NCBI GenBank assembly: GCA_030427805.1
Contig: JAUICP010000003.1
Coordinates: 443,758-507,757 of the forward strand
Source: Bdellovibrionia bacterium
Lineage (GTDB): Bacteria; Bdellovibrionota; Bdellovibrionia; Bdellovibrionales; JAGQZY01
Length of the DNA: 64,000 nucleotides
Direction: 5' to 3'
In this document: positions 32,188 through 40,706 of the stretch, in pieces
How the letters are laid out: every line of letters begins with the position of its first letter
Position numbering within the stretch: position 1 is the first letter of the stretch
Program-made: the position numbers and the translations under genes
The notes under the pieces: model-generated
Database searches by the model: none
What the model was told of the DNA's origin: nothing
Seen by the model: the letters and a program-made list of their open reading frames with translations, nothing else

Positions 32188-34376
32188 TGGTGCTGATCTC
32201 CATCTAAATGACTGGGCTTATTGAGTCGTAGGATTTCGCTCATGAGTCGAATATGACTCCCCTTTGAATCATCACCCTTGAGCTGTTCATAGGTTCCATC
32301 ACTGGCCATCAACCACGACTGCCTGGTATCGCTGAGATGAACATCGATACTATCTTGAATCTTTTCTTTGAGGATCGGATCAAGAATGGGGGTAATAACT
32401 TCGACTCGATCATGAAGATTTCTAAACATCCAATCGGCTGAACCGATGTAGTACTCACCGTCAATAATGTTTTGCCCACCATTTCTAAAATAAAAAACAC
32501 GGGAGTGCTCAAGAAATCGTCCGATGATCGATCTCACTTCAATGTTTTCGCTCATTCCCTTAACTCCCGGGCGCAGACAGCAAAATCCACGAACAATGAG
32601 TTGGATTTTCACTTTGGCCTGAGATGCTTTATAAAGGGCCCGAATAATATCAGAATCTTCCAAGCTGTTAAACTTGGCAACAATCTGGGCGGGTTTACCC
32701 GCACGGACATTATCTATTTCCCTTTGGATCATGGAGAGAAAGTTGTCTTTCATATTAATCGGAGCAACAAGTAGCTTTTTGTAGTCCGACTTCAAAGAGC
32801 GACCGGTCAGGTAGTGAAAAAGCTCGACCACTTCCTGGGTGATTTCAGGCCGACAAGTAAACAATCCAAAATCCGTATACAGGTTCGCCGTTCCTCTATG
32901 GTAATTACCGGTACCAATGTGAACATAGGCTTTAACACTGTCTTCTTCTTGGCGAACAACTAACAAGGTTTTTGAGTGAGTTTTTAAACCAACGACTCCG
33001 TACACAACGTGAACACCGGAATTTTCCAGTTCCTGGGCCCATTGAATATTTCGTTCTTCATCAAAACGGGCTTTTAATTCGACAAGTACGACCACTTGTT
33101 TGCCCATATCCGCAGCCTTGATGAGCAAAGGAACGATACGACTGTTGTCCCCCGTTCGGTAGAGGGTCATTTTTATACCCAAAACTTTTGAGTCCTCAGC
33201 CGCATTTTGAATAAAACGCTCCACCGAGTGTGAAAAACTCTCATAGGGATGATGAACAAGAATGTCGTGTTGCTGAATGATGGGAAACATTGGACCATCT
33301 TCAATAAGAGAAATCGGCACCGTTGGTGACCATTTCTCAAATTCTAGGTGGGATAACTTTAAATCGAGAATAGGCTTTACGTCTGTGTAGTCGAGAAGTT
33401 CTGCTACTTCGTAAATATCCCCTGAATGAAGATCCAACTCCTCTTTCAAAAGGTTGAGCATCCACTTATCGGGATTCGGACCGTGTTCGAGGCGGACACA
33501 GTTTGCAAACCGCCTTTGTTTCAACTCTTCTTCAATCATCTCTAAAAGATCTTCGGCGTCCTCTTCATCCCTTTCGATATCGGCGTTTCTGGTGATTCGA
33601 AATGGCATCACACTTAAAACTTTCATCGCAGGAAATAGATCATCGAGATGGTGAATGATAATATCAATCAACGAAACAAATCGATAGCTTGTTCCTTCAA
33701 TACTGACACGAACCCATTGTGGAAATATTTTAGGCACCTTGACCCTGGCAAATAACTTCTCGTCCCGCTCAGGGTGTCGCAAAGTTATGGCAAGGGAAGT
33801 CGACAAGTTAGAAATAAACGGAAAAGGATGCCCCGGATCCACCGACAAAGGAGTCAATACAGGGAAGACATGGGAGCGAAAGTAATTTTTAGTCTCTTCC
33901 TTTTCTGATTCAGATAAGTCCTTCCACTTCAGTACAAAAATATTTTCTTTTTCTAGGGCTGGTATAATTTGATTTCGATAAATCGTGGCTTGCTCTTTTT
34001 GTAGAGGAATCACATATTTCTCAATGGCCTTGAGTTGCTTTCCCGCAGTCAGTCCGTCTAAACTGAGATTGCGAATTCCCAAAGTCACCTGGCGCTTGAG
34101 CCCGCCCACTCTTTTCATAAAAAATTCATCTAAATTAGAAGAAAATATGGATAAAAAGCGAAGTCTCTCTAAAAGAGGAGTTCTTTCATCAGCCGCCTCG
34201 TGAAGAACGCGCCTATTAAATTCAAGCCAGGAAATTTCCCGATTAAGAAACTCCTCAGAAGTGCCTCTTCGAGGTTTCTTACCTTGAATTCCTACTGATT
34301 TTGATTCGCTCTGAACGGTTTTTTCACGACCTGACACTTCATTCACCTCAACTTGTGATAACTCTAAAAAAGCCAC
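32184..34376 (-). CDS. ppk1: Polyphosphate kinase Ppk1
   Basis: The 730-residue chain has the N-domain FLNREISWLEFNRRVLHEA and SNLDEFFMKRVGGL, the middle IPVTPLSVDPGHPF-like segment, KMTLYRTGDNSRIV, HIGTGNYHRGTANLYTDFG carrying the phosphorylated His region, RGFCCLRPGVKG and FLEHSRVFYF with the second His. It reversibly moves the gamma phosphate of ATP onto a polyphosphate chain. The longest frame starts with GTG at 34376 but has no ribosome site; a GTG at 34337 lies eight bases after GAGG and may be the true start, giving 717 residues. The sixA gene overlaps its end. Confidence 0.95.
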   Translation of the reverse strand: MAFLELSQVEVNEVSGREKTVQSESKSVGIQGKKPRRGTSEEFLNREISWLEFNRRVLHEAADERTPLLERLRFLSIFSSNLDEFFMKRVGGLKRQVTLGIRNLSLDGLTAGKQLKAIEKYVIPLQKEQATIYRNQIIPALEKENIFVLKWKDLSESEKEETKNYFRSHVFPVLTPLSVDPGHPFPFISNLSTSLAITLRHPERDEKLFARVKVPKIFPQWVRVSIEGTSYRFVSLIDIIIHHLDDLFPAMKVLSVMPFRITRNADIERDEEDAEDLLEMIEEELKQRRFANCVRLEHGPNPDKWMLNLLKEELDLHSGDIYEVAELLDYTDVKPILDLKLSHLEFEKWSPTVPISLIEDGPMFPIIQQHDILVHHPYESFSHSVERFIQNAAEDSKVLGIKMTLYRTGDNSRIVPLLIKAADMGKQVVVLVELKARFDEERNIQWAQELENSGVHVVYGVVGLKTHSKTLLVVRQEEDSVKAYVHIGTGNYHRGTANLYTDFGLFTCRPEITQEVVELFHYLTGRSLKSDYKKLLVAPINMKDNFLSMIQREIDNVRAGKPAQIVAKFNSLEDSDIIRALYKASQAKVKIQLIVRGFCCLRPGVKGMSENIEVRSIIGRFLEHSRVFYFRNGGQNIIDGEYYIGSADWMFRNLHDRVEVITPILDPILKEKIQDSIDVHLSDTRQSWLMASDGTYEQLKGDDSKGSHIRLMSEILRLNKPSHLDGDQHQ

Positions 34377-34580
34377 GTTTATAATGCTTCTGGGCCTTTA
34401 GAAATGCAATCCTTAAGCCTATTTGTAGGCCTTATGCGAGTAGTTCTTTCAAGCTTTGGTTATTTTTGACACCGAGACCGGGCCATTCGCAAATTCGACT
34501 CACTCTAAGTCGAGGGCTTGTGAGTACCAAATAGCTTTAAGGGATGCTTCGCATTCCCGAAAGGTACTTGGTACCTGGAA
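34377..34580. other. Intergenic region upstream of ppk1 with two hairpins
   Basis: It holds the hairpin GGGATGC-TTC-GCATTCCC (34541-34558, one bulged T) and GGTAC-TTG-GTACC (34563-34575). Neither has a T-run. They could shape the leader of the ppk1 transcript or the end of the hsp20 transcript. No gene is seen. Confidence 0.4.
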
Positions 34581-34609
34581 AAAAAGAAGCCCCAGCACAG
34601 GCTGGGGCT
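34581..34609 (-). terminator. Intrinsic terminator of hsp20
   Basis: Perfect 9-bp stem AGCCCCAGC / GCTGGGGCT with a 4-nt loop; on the minus strand it is followed by TTCTTTTTTT. It lies about 60 bp after the hsp20 stop codon. Confidence 0.88.
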
Positions 34610-34667
34610 AGGCAAAGGTTGAACTTAGTGGAGTGGGGTTTAAGGAAAGGTAATTAGGGTAGGTCTA

Positions 34668-35129
34668 CTATTTAGTTCCACCAAGTAGCTTCTTAAAGAA
34701 GCGGTTGGGTCCCGATTGGATTTTAATTGTTTTAGCTTCTTCCTTTTCTTTTTTGGGAAGTGCTAATTGAAGAATTCCATCTTCAAGATGAGCTTCCAGT
34801 GCTCCCTCATCGACGTTTTCAGGTAAGGTCCATCTACGAGAATAGGTCTGTAGGGTTCTTCTCTCAGACTCTTCATCTGCAAAGTGATCCTTGCGAGTTG
34901 CCTTTAAATTGAGAACCCTTCCATCTATGGAAAGCTCTAAATCTTCAGATTTAACTCCTGGCATATCTACACTGATCAAAAAAGCATCATCAGTTTCTTT
35001 AAATTGTGTTTCTCTCATTCGACTTTCTTCATTCACCACAGGGCGAGCAAAGTCTTCGAACATTCGGTCGATATCGAAAAAGAGGTTTTGGCTGGGAAAC
35101 GATGAATTCCATAATCTCATTTTGTTCAT
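34668..35129 (-). CDS. Small heat-shock protein, Hsp20/alpha-crystallin family
   Basis: The 153 residues contain the full alpha-crystallin domain (about 45-140): FKETDDAFLISVDMPGVKSEDLEL in family positions, with the conserved motifs VDMPGVK, DGRVLNLKATRK, RRWTLPENVD and the A-x-x-x-n-G-v-L-like EAHLEDGILQLALPKK. The N-terminal arm has WNSSFPSQNLFFDIDRMF and the tail ends with a short basic segment that lacks a clear I-x-I, although IKIQSG may serve. It is an ATP-independent holdase of the cytosol. AGGAGG stands five bases before the ATG. It sits alone behind two candidate promoters and before its own terminator. Confidence 0.93.
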   Translation of the reverse strand: MNKMRLWNSSFPSQNLFFDIDRMFEDFARPVVNEESRMRETQFKETDDAFLISVDMPGVKSEDLELSIDGRVLNLKATRKDHFADEESERRTLQTYSRRWTLPENVDEGALEAHLEDGILQLALPKKEKEEAKTIKIQSGPNRFFKKLLGGTK

Positions 35130-35165
35130 TTCAATCCTCCTTTATAGTTTTCATCCTTACGCTAA

Positions 35166-35281
35166 AAAGATGAGATCCGAAAAAGGATTGTCAAGCCAGC
35201 AAAGCTAAATAAATATTTGATTTTATTAGGGAATTTTAAAGACACACATATTAAATATGGTTCTTATTTTGAACCTGTCAA
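35166..35281 (-). promoter_or_regulatory. Two tandem candidate promoters of hsp20, each with an inverted repeat in the spacer
   Basis: On the minus strand GGCTTGACA occurs twice, 87 bp apart. The distal one (TTGACA at 35281-35276) has a 17-bp spacer and ATATTT at 35258-35253; its spacer holds GGTTC-N7-GAACC. The proximal one (35194-35189) has a 17-bp spacer and ATCTTT (35171-35166); its spacer holds ATCC-N6-GGAT. The shared layout suggests either a heat-shock sigma factor variant or regulated standard promoters. Confidence 0.42.
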
Positions 35282-35307
35282 GCCGGCCCTACTTCAGGTT
35301 TTACAAA

Positions 35308-35538
35308 CTAGCCGTCTTCGCCAATGGCTTCAACAGGGCAGCCTTCTAGAGCTTCTTTGCAAAGCTCTTCTTCTTCTTCTGTATCCGGCTGTTTGATGAC
35401 AAAGGCATGGCCATCGTCCTCATCCATATTAAAATGATCGGGAGCTGCAATCACACAGGCGTCGCAAGCAATACAGGACCGATCCACGTAGTACTTGCCT
35501 TCAATATTTTCATCGTATTTATCGTTCTTATCAGCCAT
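35308..35538 (-). CDS. Single-cluster [4Fe-4S] ferredoxin
   Basis: The 76-residue acidic protein has YVDRSCIACDACVIAAPDHF near the front and EGCPVEAI near the end, i.e. C-x2-C-x2-C and a distant C-P, the ligands of one [4Fe-4S] cluster as in the Desulfovibrio- and Thermotoga-type ferredoxins. The second cluster's cysteines are absent. It carries single electrons in the cytosol. It lies 29 bp after the DUF6580 membrane protein gene on the same strand and is probably co-transcribed with it; no redox partner is obvious nearby. Confidence 0.88.
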   Translation of the reverse strand: MADKNDKYDENIEGKYYVDRSCIACDACVIAAPDHFNMDEDDGHAFVIKQPDTEEEEELCKEALEGCPVEAIGEDG

Positions 35539-35567
35539 GGGGTTTCCCGAGTTTATTGTACAGGAAA

Positions 35568-36110
35568 CTAATTTTTAACTAGAGTCCCTGCCGAATTGGC
35601 CAATTGATAACGGCTGGCTATCACTTGCCAAATCTTAAAAATCACTACCGTGAAGATAAGTGAACTTATTAGACTATTATGGAAAAAAGGCAAGCCTGCA
35701 ATATAACTCTGTAAAAGTCCTTCAAAACCGGGTGCATAATGGGCACTGGACATCCAAACCCCAGCATTAGTGATTAAAAAGAAGAGTAACGAACCCGCAA
35801 AACTTCCCGTAATTGCGGCGCTATATGAAAACTTCTTGAAAAAGACTCGACCTAGTACCGCACAAAGGGCAATCGAAGCGTAGACAAAAACCATGAGACC
35901 GTGAAATCCAAGGATGAAATCAGAGACCAGCATGGCGACTAAGGCGGCTACGGCGGCCCAATGGGTGTTTTTTAGTTGGGCGCCAGCAAAAAGAGCAACG
36001 GCAATAACAGGAGAAAAGTTGGGAGGAAGAGGTAATAGGCGGAGAAAAATCGTCGCCACGACTAAAGCAAATATTAACACTACTCCTAAACTCTCTTTCG
36101 ATAAGCTCAC
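35568..36110 (-). CDS. DUF6580 family membrane protein
   Basis: The protein of 180 residues has five or six hydrophobic segments. Near the front it has LRLLPLPPNFSPVIAVALFAGAQL, shown here in two parts as RLLPLPPNFSPVIAVALF and AGAQL, which is the signature of the DUF6580 proteins thought to be related to the substrate-binding (S) units of ECF vitamin importers. SDFILGFHGLMVFVY is also characteristic. The substrate is unknown and no ECF ATPase gene is next to it. It is followed by the ferredoxin gene. The ribosome site is weak. Confidence 0.78.
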   Translation of the reverse strand: MSLSKESLGVVLIFALVVATIFLRLLPLPPNFSPVIAVALFAGAQLKNTHWAAVAALVAMLVSDFILGFHGLMVFVYASIALCAVLGRVFFKKFSYSAAITGSFAGSLLFFLITNAGVWMSSAHYAPGFEGLLQSYIAGLPFFHNSLISSLIFTVVIFKIWQVIASRYQLANSAGTLVKN

Positions 36111-36171
36111 GCTAAACTCCTTCTCGCAAGTTATTCCCTATTTAAACCCTTTAATGGGCCCATTGTAAACC

Positions 36172-39100
36172 CTATTGCTGGGGGAACTTTTCCATAAACT
36201 CTGAAAAGTCAGGTTTCTGTGGCGGGCTCTTCTTATGGCGCTGAACAACCTCTTCGATGGCTCGGTCTAGCTGACTATCTCGACGAGCTGTTTCATCTTC
36301 TGGCGTATTTTCAACGACAATATCGGGGTCGGTTCCATAATTTTCAACGTTCCACCCCACGTCCTTAAACCAAAAGGCAAACTCAGGCTGTGTCGTTCCA
36401 CCGCCATCTAAAAGTTCGTAGGCTGGCCAAATTCCAATAACACCACCCCATGTTCTCTTTCCGACCAAGGGGCCCAGCTCCATGAGCTTAAACGAGTGTG
36501 AAAAGATATCACCATCGGAGCCGGCAAATTCATTTGTCAGAGCGACCATGGGTCCGTCAGGTGCAGAGTCCGGATAAGGGTCTATTCCCGACCATCTCGA
36601 CTTACCATATCCAATTCTTTTTCGCGATAGCTTCTCGAGCAAGAGACCCGAAACGTGCCCCCCTCCATTAAAGCGCACATCCACGATTAAGCCCTCTCGA
36701 TCGACTTCTTGTAGAAAGGACTTATGGAATTCAGAGTATCCCCATGAAACCATATCGGGAACGTGTATATAGCCAATCTTCCCATCGGTCTTATCGTGAA
36801 CATACTTTCTGTTTCTCTCGACCCACTGGCGATAGAGAAGGTCTTTTTCTGAGGTCAAAGTTTTAACATTGTATTCTTTTTGCTGATCTCCCGACTTGAC
36901 TCGAATACGAACTTCTTTTCCTCCAAGACTACTAAGAACTTTTTCTGGCCCCATCGATTCTGTCAGAAGGCGATCGTTGATCGAGAGCAAAAAATCACCC
37001 GGAGCCAATTGAATTCCCGGTCTTAACAATGGAGAAGACTCACTCTTCGACCATGAACAACCCGAAAAGATTTCTTTGATCTCGTAGGCTCCCTCTCCTG
37101 AATTCCAAAGAAACCGGGCTCCAAGAAAACCTTGCCGATAATGGGGGCCGCGACGCAATTCTCCGCCCCGGGTATAGGCATGGGAAGCCCCAAGCTCCCC
37201 TTGCATCTCCCATAACAAGTCATTCAGCTCACGCCGACAGGAAATCCGCTCGAGGAGAGGAAGGTAATTATCATAAACCTTATCCCATCCAATATCAGCC
37301 ATATCGGGCTTCCAAAAATGGTCGCGCTGTAAGCGCCAGGCTTCGCGAAACATTTGCTTCCAATCATCGCGCGGATTGACCTCCATTTGAATTCTAGAGA
37401 AGTCAAAATAGCCCGACTGGGGGCCTGGCCCCGATTCCTTTTCTTCTGGCTTTTCTGACGTACTGATAAAGCGAACACTTGATTCCCTATAAATGATGAT
37501 TTGTTTGCGATCCGTAGTTATTTCAAAACCAGAAATACCTTCAGTCCACGTATCATCTTTTTGTTTTTTGAGATCAAAACTCTCTAACCATGAGCAATCA
37601 GTTGCTTCCCCTGCATCTAAGGTCCCCAAAACCGGTGACAACCCAAAGAACACGCGATCCTTAGTTGCGGCGATTCCAAAGTAACGACCATCGTCGACAG
37701 GAAAAGCCTCTTGCCTATGGAAGATTCCATCGAAGTCGATGTCGATTTTTAATTCCTCTTTTTCTTCTGAAGTCTCGTCATCGACATCAGCGTCTTTGCC
37801 TTCTTCTTTTTTATTCTCGAGACCGCTTTTCTTTTCAGAAGCATCTACTTTCTCTTCAGTACTGTCTTCCGTACTGTCTTCCGTACTGTCTTCGTCTTTG
37901 CCATCTTTATCTTCTTTTTCAGCCTCTTCAATTTTCATCAATTGGTAGTCACTTCCAAAAAGGGAAGGAACTTCTTTTTGTAGGGTCAACACATAGGGTT
38001 TTCCTCCACGGGGAAAGCCCAAGTCAAAATGAAGACTATCGTAAACCGGATTGAATTCTTTGTAGGAGATAAAGTAGAGGTACTTTCCGTCGGGGCCAAA
38101 ATGGGGATCTTTGTCGGTTCCAAGATTAGGAGTCACCTTATAGGATTTTTTTTCTTCGACAGAGTAAATCCAAATCGAACCATTCATATTGTTTGTTCGC
38201 TTGGTGTAGGCAAGCCAGCGACCATCGGGCGAAAGATCGATCGCCTCGACTCGCATGTATTCTTCACGATCGATGTACTGGGATTCACCAGATTCTAAAT
38301 TGAGTTCCCAGATTTCGTTTTTATGGTTAGTAAAATAAACTACGGGTGCTTTAAGATGAGGTACGAGCTCATTGATCTTACCAAAACTCTTTTGCAGTCG
38401 CTTCTCAGCTCCATCTTTGTCTAAATTTCGGTACTCAATGTATTCTTCACCGTCGAGATCAACCACGTAACAAAGTATTTTCCCCGAGTTCACGTAGCAG
38501 GGAAGACGATGTCGTTCCCCTTTGTTAATATCGACATGCTCGACCGCTCCAAACCACAAAGGCAAATTAAAGATCCGACTTCTCGACGCCAAAGCCAGTT
38601 TTTGCGATTTCGGCTCAAAACTAAGACTCTCAAAATTTTTCTCGGCACTGATAAAACGTCGGTTTGTCTGGGTTCTCGGACTTCGGTAGTCGATCTCAAC
38701 CTTTCGCGACTGATCCGATTTCAAATCGTGAACAAAAATATCAGCACCCAAATGATAAACTAATTGAGACCCACATGAATTAATATTTCGGACGTAGTAC
38801 TTATCTGAATGGGTGTGCTTTTTGAGGTCCTGTCCTTGGAGATCACAGCTATAAATATTTCCCACATTTTCGTGATCAGAAATAAAGTAGATGCGTTCTT
38901 CGATCCAGAGGGGGCGAGAAAGATTTCCCTGCAAAGAAATCAAGCGCGTAAACGTATCCTTCTCACTTCGACGAATCCAAAGATCTCCAGCCGTTCCTCC
39001 TCGATATCGCTTCCAATAGGACGGCTCTGTATCGACGGTATTAAAACCCAGACGATTAATAACCACCTGACCATTTTTTGCGCCCAGACTCGCAAAGGAG

Positions 39101-39498
39101 CCGTGCCCCCAGTCACAGGGTTTAAAGTTTCCACTCTCCGGGTCCATTTGGTAAAAATATTTGTCGCCGTGAAATCCACTGTCGTGGTCACTGGAGAAAT
39201 AAATCCCCGAATCGAGCCAATGAAGGCCTGTGGGTTCAGAATCAAAATAAGTAAGGCGCTCTACCTCTCCTCCCAAGGCATTCATTTTATAAATTTGCGA
39301 GGGCCCTTCCTCCGAACTCAAAAAGCAGATTTCACTTCCATCGGGAGAAAATTGTGGAAAACGACAAACTCCGAGGCCCGAGGTCAAACGAAAGGGTCGC
39401 CCCCCATCTAAGGGAACACTCCAAAGGTCTTCTTCGCTGACGAAGACGATTTCGCGATCGCTCAGACAAGCTTGAGTGTAATAACCCTGATTATTCAT
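36172..39498 (-). CDS. Tricorn-type protease (beta-propellers, PDZ, S41 core)
   Basis: Start at the ATG 39498, after GGGGGT; a GTG at 39513 would add five residues. The 1108 residues show the tricorn order: repeated propeller blades with FSPDGSEICF, LSPDGRWLAYT and FGPDGKYLYF; a helical part (DDWKQMFREAWRLQRDHFW); a PDZ domain with APGDFLLSINDRLL; and the S41 core VDVRFNGGGHVSG and EFAGSDGDIFSH, where Ser about 994 is the nucleophile. Tricorn shortens peptides from larger proteases in the cytosol. No signal peptide is visible. Between the two propellers is an acidic low-complexity insert (about 515-580) with a DSTE tandem repeat, not part of the classic enzyme. Confidence 0.92.
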   Translation of the reverse strand: MNNQGYYTQACLSDREIVFVSEEDLWSVPLDGGRPFRLTSGLGVCRFPQFSPDGSEICFLSSEEGPSQIYKMNALGGEVERLTYFDSEPTGLHWLDSGIYFSSDHDSGFHGDKYFYQMDPESGNFKPCDWGHGSFASLGAKNGQVVINRLGFNTVDTEPSYWKRYRGGTAGDLWIRRSEKDTFTRLISLQGNLSRPLWIEERIYFISDHENVGNIYSCDLQGQDLKKHTHSDKYYVRNINSCGSQLVYHLGADIFVHDLKSDQSRKVEIDYRSPRTQTNRRFISAEKNFESLSFEPKSQKLALASRSRIFNLPLWFGAVEHVDINKGERHRLPCYVNSGKILCYVVDLDGEEYIEYRNLDKDGAEKRLQKSFGKINELVPHLKAPVVYFTNHKNEIWELNLESGESQYIDREEYMRVEAIDLSPDGRWLAYTKRTNNMNGSIWIYSVEEKKSYKVTPNLGTDKDPHFGPDGKYLYFISYKEFNPVYDSLHFDLGFPRGGKPYVLTLQKEVPSLFGSDYQLMKIEEAEKEDKDGKDEDSTEDSTEDSTEEKVDASEKKSGLENKKEEGKDADVDDETSEEKEELKIDIDFDGIFHRQEAFPVDDGRYFGIAATKDRVFFGLSPVLGTLDAGEATDCSWLESFDLKKQKDDTWTEGISGFEITTDRKQIIIYRESSVRFISTSEKPEEKESGPGPQSGYFDFSRIQMEVNPRDDWKQMFREAWRLQRDHFWKPDMADIGWDKVYDNYLPLLERISCRRELNDLLWEMQGELGASHAYTRGGELRRGPHYRQGFLGARFLWNSGEGAYEIKEIFSGCSWSKSESSPLLRPGIQLAPGDFLLSINDRLLTESMGPEKVLSSLGGKEVRIRVKSGDQQKEYNVKTLTSEKDLLYRQWVERNRKYVHDKTDGKIGYIHVPDMVSWGYSEFHKSFLQEVDREGLIVDVRFNGGGHVSGLLLEKLSRKRIGYGKSRWSGIDPYPDSAPDGPMVALTNEFAGSDGDIFSHSFKLMELGPLVGKRTWGGVIGIWPAYELLDGGGTTQPEFAFWFKDVGWNVENYGTDPDIVVENTPEDETARRDSQLDRAIEEVVQRHKKSPPQKPDFSEFMEKFPQQ
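37859..37894. repeat. 12-bp tandem repeat inside the tricorn gene
   Basis: Three copies of a 12-bp unit (GTACTGTCTTCC on the plus strand; the last copy differs in its final base) encode repeated Asp-Ser-Thr-Glu in the acidic linker. Copy number can change without frameshift. Confidence 0.85.
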
Positions 39499-39554
39499 TC
39501 TGACCCCCTGCACCTGACTCGACAGAGCGAATTTGATTTTCTAGACTAAGACCA

Positions 39555-40706
39555 ATGAGTGAAGTTGGTCGTTGGCTTATATTTTTGTCGCTTGTCGTAA
39601 GCTTGGTTGTAACCTCAATCACAGTAGGGGTTCAACATCTGATTAAAAAAGAAATCAGCCCCTTGGTTCAAGCTCAACAGTCTATTCTAGTGCGTCATCT
39701 GAATCAATTTGAACGAGATAGTGAAGCGATCGCAAAAATGGAGTTTTTAAAGAGTGGGCCCAAAGAAAAAAATGCGGGCCCCTTAATGGCCCAAGTCCTG
39801 GCCTGGGGTCTTCGACTGGGTTCAGATCGAAGTATACGATCTCTGCCTGAAAAAACTGAAATTGCCGAAAAATTGAGCTATCTCGGAAAAGAATGGTTGA
39901 GTAAACACCGTCTCCTGCGGACCGATGACACCGACCTGGGATTTTTACGGGATCTCATGAACTACGACCATTGGGACCTGCTCGATAACACCCCTTTGGC
40001 GAAAATGGTAAGTAGCGATCAGTTTCTCCATCCCGCCCAGATTCCACTTCCCAATGCCGGACGCCTGATCATGATTGCAAAGCTTCGCCTTGTGCAGGGA
40101 CTGAATAACGACACTCTTTACGAAGCCCTTGTTGAAACCAGGCACCTCGGAAAAATTCTGATTCGGAGTCAAAACCTCATATTAGCCGCAACAGGAATCT
40201 CAGTTCTTCACTCTGAAAGAGATGCCTATGAGTTCAATTTGAAAAACAAAAAACATCACCAACAACTCGCCGATTATGAAGCTCTTTCTCGAGAGGACCT
40301 TACTGTGGCTCGACGCTACCTCTGGGCCCTGCGAGGTTATTTTAGAATCTGGAGCCCCATAGAACTCATGGAGCGCGTCGTGAAAATGAGCCAATCCCAC
40401 TGGGGCGTCTGCGCGGCTCTCAACGAAGCAATTCCCTTTGCCATGAGCTTTAAGCCCTACTTAAAAAGTCGCTTCCCCTTCGAAATGGATTTTTCAAAGC
40501 AATACCGTTTCTTTGAGGGACTTGCGGACCAGTTTCAATATCAATGTCGCTTTGATTACGTCAGACACTCCATCGCGAAGAGTCCGAAATCGATGACCGA
40601 AAAAACCTCGTTCTTTCATCTCCTCCCCTTCTTTCGCCGACTCGTGGGACTCAAACTCAATCTCGTCCCCCGGGCGGATTTTGAGGCCTATGAAAACATC
40701 AACTGA
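39555..40706 (+). CDS. Membrane-anchored protein of unknown function
   Basis: One N-terminal membrane segment (WLIFLSLVVSLVVTSITVGV) is followed by about 350 mostly helical residues that should lie in the periplasm. The composition (many Leu, Arg and His; single scattered Cys) fits a helical repeat-like domain, but I recognise no family. The gene overlaps the glycosyltransferase gene by 17 bp and so is probably made with it. A role in envelope polysaccharide handling is possible from that link only. It is divergent from the tricorn gene, with only 56 bp between the two starts. Confidence 0.6.
   Translation: MSEVGRWLIFLSLVVSLVVTSITVGVQHLIKKEISPLVQAQQSILVRHLNQFERDSEAIAKMEFLKSGPKEKNAGPLMAQVLAWGLRLGSDRSIRSLPEKTEIAEKLSYLGKEWLSKHRLLRTDDTDLGFLRDLMNYDHWDLLDNTPLAKMVSSDQFLHPAQIPLPNAGRLIMIAKLRLVQGLNNDTLYEALVETRHLGKILIRSQNLILAATGISVLHSERDAYEFNLKNKKHHQQLADYEALSREDLTVARRYLWALRGYFRIWSPIELMERVVKMSQSHWGVCAALNEAIPFAMSFKPYLKSRFPFEMDFSKQYRFFEGLADQFQYQCRFDYVRHSIAKSPKSMTEKTSFFHLLPFFRRLVGLKLNLVPRADFEAYENIN

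Noticed and set aside
34541-34575. Riboswitch or thermometer in front of ppk1
   Set aside because: Two short hairpins are present but match no known riboswitch and have no clear link to the ppk1 ribosome site.
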